Assembly (NCBI RefSeq): GCF_002871795.1
Contig: NZ_PNHL01000003.1
Location: forward strand, 85,392 to 149,391
Origin: Brachybacterium sp. UMB0905
Lineage (GTDB): Bacteria; Actinomycetota; Actinomycetes; Actinomycetales; Dermabacteraceae
DNA: 64,000 nt
Reading direction: 5' to 3'
The notes beneath the pieces are model-generated. The model saw only the letters and a program-made list of their open reading frames with translations, searched no databases and was not told the origin of the DNA. Below, one piece after another: positions 61,020 through 64,000 of the stretch. The translations under genes and the position numbers were made by a program. Numbering within the stretch: position 1 is the first letter of the stretch; every line of letters begins with the position of its first letter.

Positions 61020-62515
61020 GGGTGCTCCTCGCGCTGCTCGCGCGGCCCGGGCGGGTCCTCGAAGCCGGCCGGCGGGTCGAGGTCCGCCAGCAGGGCGGGA
61101 TCTTCGAACATGGCCGGAGACAGCGCTGTCATCTCGGAGGTCATCGTAGAGGGCTCCGCCACGGCCGGCCCAGGACGTCTGCGGCGTCGCGCCAAGCCCA
61201 GGGAGCTGCGGCGTCGGCGCAGGGTGGTGAACGGCGCGGAGATCGCAGGGGTGTAGGCGATCGCGGTGCGGCGGAAGCGCGGCATGATGCGGGCGGCCAC
61301 CAGCTGGCCGAGCACCACCCCGGCGGCGATCGCCACCGCGACTTCCCCGGCGACCAGCAGCTCCGAGACCCCTACGGAGAGGTCATCGCCCAGGCCCAGC
61401 AGGCCGCGGTAGATCCGGGACCCGGGCACCAGGGGGATCACCCCGCACATGACGAAGGCGAGGGCGGGGGCGCGCAGCACATCGGACAGGGCGGTGGCGA
61501 GGATGCCGGTGATGAACGCGACGATCCCGACCGAGAAGGAGCGGTCGAGCCCCACCCCGGCGACGAGCAGGTGGTCCAGCAGGGCGGCGAGCGCGGCGAT
61601 GCCCGAGCCGATCACGAGCAGCCGGGCGGGCACCTGGGTGCCAATGCCGAAGCCGAGCCCGATCCCCACCCCGGAGACCACGACGACGAGCGCGGTGGTG
61701 AGGGTCAGCGGCATAGAGGCGGTCACCGAGATGTCCGCACCGATGAGGTCGGCGACGAGGATGCCGGCCCGGACGCCGGCGACGATGCCGACGGTGAGCA
61801 TGAGGGTCTCGAGGACCCGTCCAGCGGCGGTGACGTACCAGCCGGTGACGGCGTCCTGCACGGCGCTGATCGAGGACAGTCCGGCCAGCTGCACGATGAT
61901 GCAGGAGACGACGACGATGGATGGGTTCGCGGTGGTATCCAGCAGGGCGACGATCACCGCCATGCTCACGGCGATGAATCCGCCCAGTGCTTGCCCGTAG
62001 AACGGGGGGATGGACCAGCGGGCCAGCAGCTCACCCAGGCCGATGAGGATCCCGGCGGCGAGGGTCGCGGCGAGGACGACGAGGCTGCCGGCGCCGAAGC
62101 CGAGTGCTGCGGCGCCGCCCATCATCGCGAAGGCGACGATCACCAGCGGCAGTCGGTACAGGCTGGGCTCCTGCGGGATCGCGGCGGCGCGCTGCCGCGC
62201 CTCGGCGAGGTCGAGCTGGCCGCCGATGTACTGGTGGGAGACGTCCTCGAAGGCGGCCAGGCGCGCGAAGTTCTGCACCCGCTCCCCTGCCGAGCGCACC
62301 CTCGTGAAGGGAGTCGCGGACTCGTCGGCCAGATAGGAGATCGTCACCTCGTTGAAGGTGACCTGCACGGAGACATTGCGCAGTCCGGAGGAGCTGGTCA
62401 CCCGCAGCACGGTGGCGGTGACCTCGGAGGCGGCCGCACCGTTGGTCAGCAGGCCCTCGCCGATCCTCATGGCGAGGTCGAACACGGCATGCAGCCGGGC
62501 GGAATCGGTGGGCAC
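61016..62515 (-). CDS. ThrE-type threonine/serine exporter family protein
   Basis: A 499-residue membrane protein. The N-terminal ThrE domain (about residues 5-250) has the RIGEGLLTNGAAASEV and VTFNEVTISYL motifs followed by five helices. The ThrE_2-like part (about 290-420) adds five more. The last 75 residues are a charged cytoplasmic tail. The start is GTG at 62513-62515 with GGAAGGA upstream. In Corynebacterium ThrE exports L-threonine; the substrate here is inferred. Confidence 0.88.
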   Translation of the reverse strand: MPTDSARLHAVFDLAMRIGEGLLTNGAAASEVTATVLRVTSSSGLRNVSVQVTFNEVTISYLADESATPFTRVRSAGERVQNFARLAAFEDVSHQYIGGQLDLAEARQRAAAIPQEPSLYRLPLVIVAFAMMGGAAALGFGAGSLVVLAATLAAGILIGLGELLARWSIPPFYGQALGGFIAVSMAVIVALLDTTANPSIVVVSCIIVQLAGLSSISAVQDAVTGWYVTAAGRVLETLMLTVGIVAGVRAGILVADLIGADISVTASMPLTLTTALVVVVSGVGIGLGFGIGTQVPARLLVIGSGIAALAALLDHLLVAGVGLDRSFSVGIVAFITGILATALSDVLRAPALAFVMCGVIPLVPGSRIYRGLLGLGDDLSVGVSELLVAGEVAVAIAAGVVLGQLVAARIMPRFRRTAIAYTPAISAPFTTLRRRRSSLGLARRRRRPGPAVAEPSTMTSEMTALSPAMFEDPALLADLDPPAGFEDPPGPREQREEHP

Positions 62516-62608
62516 GGGTCGATCCTTCCACAGCGCTGCGCGGGGCGGACAGCCTGGGCGCACACCGGAAAGGTCACAGCGCCAGGTCAGCGGGCCGGAC
62601 CGCTGTGC

Positions 62609-62899
62609 TCACAGGTTCGGGGAGGTGGACAGCACGCCGATGGCGATGGCGAGCACCGCGAGCGCCGTGACGTCCAGGGCGCGGGACCGCACAGCGAGGG
62701 CGCCAACGGTCCGCACCGGCAGCACGGCGCGCAGCAGCGCGAGCACCCCGAGCTCCAGGCTCAGCAGCATCCCGGCCAGCGGCGCGGAGTGCAGCGCGCC
62801 GATCAGCACGATCACGCCGAGCACCAGGAGCGCGACGATCAGCACCGCCTGTCTCTGGAAGGCGGCGCGGAGGGTGAAGGGTGATCGTGTCCGGCGCAC
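62609..62899 (-). CDS. DUF3017 family membrane protein
   Basis: A 96-residue protein with three hydrophobic helices and the RAVLPVRTVGALAVRSRALDV block of DUF3017, an actinobacterial family of unknown role. The start is GTG at 62897-62899. A -10 (TAGCAT) ends six bases before it, which suggests a leaderless message. It is divergent from the aspartase gene and 93 bp upstream of the exporter gene. Confidence 0.8.
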   Translation of the reverse strand: MRRTRSPFTLRAAFQRQAVLIVALLVLGVIVLIGALHSAPLAGMLLSLELGVLALLRAVLPVRTVGALAVRSRALDVTALAVLAIAIGVLSTSPNL

Positions 62900-62905
62900 C
62901 GGACC

Positions 62906-62911
62906 ATGCTA
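62906..62911 (-). promoter_or_regulatory. -10 of the DUF3017 gene, leaderless
   Basis: The minus strand reads TAGCAT, six bases before the GTG. For the divergent gene, TAGGCT at 62942-62947 on the plus strand is a possible -10. Neither has a clear -35. Confidence 0.45.
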
Positions 62912-63003
62912 CGTCGGGCCGTGGTCGTGGCGCGGGATCGCTAGGCTGGTCGGCGGTCGGCAGTGCCGCCGACCCACACCGATCTCGAGGAGAAACCCTT
63001 CCG

Positions 63004-64000
63004 ATGACCAGCCCCGGTTCCGCTCCCGCACCGGTCCGCACCGAGCACGATCTGCTGGGTGACCGTGACGTTCCCGCCAGCGCCTACTACGGCGTGCAGA
63101 CCCTGCGGGCGATGGAGAACTTCCGCATCACCGACGTTCCGGTGTCCCACTTCCCGAAGCTCATCATCGCGCTCGCCCAGGTGAAGCGGGCCGCAGCCCG
63201 GGCGAACCACGCGCTGGGCCTGCTGGACGACCGGGTGGCCGGCGCCATCGAGCAAGCCTGCGAGGAGATCGCCGACGGTGCCCTGCACGAGCACTTCACC
63301 GTGGACATGATCCAGGGCGGTGCGGGCACCAGCACCAACATGAACGCCAATGAGGTGATCGCCAACCGGGCCCTGGAGATCCTGGGGCACGAGAAGGGCG
63401 ACTACCAGTACGTCCACCCGAACAACCACGTGAACCTGGGGCAGTCCACGAACGACGTGTACCCCACGGCGGTGCGCCTGGCGATTCTGCTGTCCTTCCC
63501 GGCGCTGGCCGAGTCGATGGACTCGCTGATCTCGGCGCTGCGCGCCAAGGGCGAGGAGTTCTCCCACCTGCTGAAGATGGGCCGCACCCAGATGCAGGAT
63601 GCGGTGCCGATGACGCTGGGCCAGGAGTTCACAGGCTGGGCCACCACCATCAGTGAGGATGTGGAGCGCCTGACCCGCACGGCGCGGCTGTTCCAGGAGA
63701 TCAACATCGGCGCCACCGCGATCGGCACCGGTATCACCTCCGATCCGCGCTACGCCCAGCTGGCGGTCAAGGAGCTCGCCGAGATCACGGGGCTGCCGTT
63801 CGTGCTCGCCGGAGACTTGGTGGAGGCCACGAGCGACACCGGCGCCTTCGTGACCTTCTCCGGGGTGCTCAAGCGCATCGCGGTGAAGATCTCGAAGATC
63901 TGCAATGACCTGCGACTGCTGTCCTCCGGTCCGCGCGCGGGCTTCGGGGAGATCACCCTGCCGGCGGTACAGCCGGGCTCCTCGATCATGCCGGGCAAGG
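63004..64000 (+). CDS. aspA: Aspartate ammonia-lyase (N-terminal part)
   Basis: The first 332 codons of a fumarase/aspartase-superfamily enzyme that splits aspartate into fumarate and ammonia. Visible parts are GVQTLRAMENF, TSTNMNANEVIANRAL, GQSTNDVYPTA and GRTQMQDAVPMTLGQEF. The AIGTGITSDPRY stretch favours aspartase over fumarase. The flexible catalytic loop GSSIMPGK is at the very end of the window. The start is ATG at 63004 with GAGGAG upstream. The gene continues past the right edge. Confidence 0.93.
   Translation, partial: MTSPGSAPAPVRTEHDLLGDRDVPASAYYGVQTLRAMENFRITDVPVSHFPKLIIALAQVKRAAARANHALGLLDDRVAGAIEQACEEIADGALHEHFTVDMIQGGAGTSTNMNANEVIANRALEILGHEKGDYQYVHPNNHVNLGQSTNDVYPTAVRLAILLSFPALAESMDSLISALRAKGEEFSHLLKMGRTQMQDAVPMTLGQEFTGWATTISEDVERLTRTARLFQEINIGATAIGTGITSDPRYAQLAVKELAEITGLPFVLAGDLVEATSDTGAFVTFSGVLKRIAVKISKICNDLRLLSSGPRAGFGEITLPAVQPGSSIMPGK

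Overview
The window is high-GC DNA with GTG/TTG starts, a zinc-type S14, an rpoB gene with a probable TTG start, a GTG-started rpsL, an RpfB-like resuscitation factor, an NgcEFG sugar importer and an acidic N-terminal extension on NusG. Together these point to an actinobacterium, most likely of the order Micrococcales. A relative of Brachybacterium/Dermabacteraceae is my guess from gene style and was not tested by any search.

The backbone is the translation/transcription supercluster, almost all on the minus strand. Read from high to low coordinates it runs: tRNA-Trp, secE, nusG, rplK-rplA (53.2-55.9 kb); rplJ-rplL (40.7-41.8 kb); rpoB-rpoC (27.2-34.7 kb); rpsL-rpsG-fusA-tuf (20.6-25.0 kb); the S10 operon rpsJ to rpsQ (9.8-15.5 kb); the spc operon rplN to secY with adk and map (1.1-8.3 kb); then infA, rpmJ and the start of rpsM (1-0.77 kb). 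Order inside each operon is canonical, but nearly every operon boundary has been opened by accessory genes. A small gene of a conserved hypothetical family and repeated DNA lie between rpsQ and rplN. The ngcEFG importer and a stress-protein-like membrane gene lie between rpsJ and tuf. rpf lies between rpsL and rpoC. A 1793-residue secreted subtilase lies between rpoB and rplL. An 11-kb block lies between rplJ and rplA.

That 11-kb block (42.1-53.1 kb) is the accessory region of most interest. It carries a plus-strand adhE, then on the minus strand a sensor kinase, a tiny membrane/secreted ORF translationally coupled to a response regulator, a small secreted two-cysteine protein, an ABC ATPase and a ten-segment MacB/FtsX-like permease, and finally a POT peptide transporter. 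The kinase-regulator-peptide-ABC set looks like a self-contained peptide export, sensing or immunity module, and I could not assign it to a named system.

The right end (56.2-64 kb) is ordinary metabolism: a PLP aminotransferase overlapping an adenosine deaminase, a convergent galactokinase, a beta-propeller lactonase overlapping a ThrE-type exporter, a DUF3017 membrane protein, and the start of aspartate ammonia-lyase.

Regulatory DNA is unusually legible. There are perfect or near-perfect GC-rich hairpins after most transcription units, an L10 leader with an attenuator-like hairpin before rplJ, candidate promoters with long leaders before rpsL, rpsJ and rplN, three probable leaderless genes, a PHO-box-like array before the protease, and a small family of intergenic hairpin repeats.
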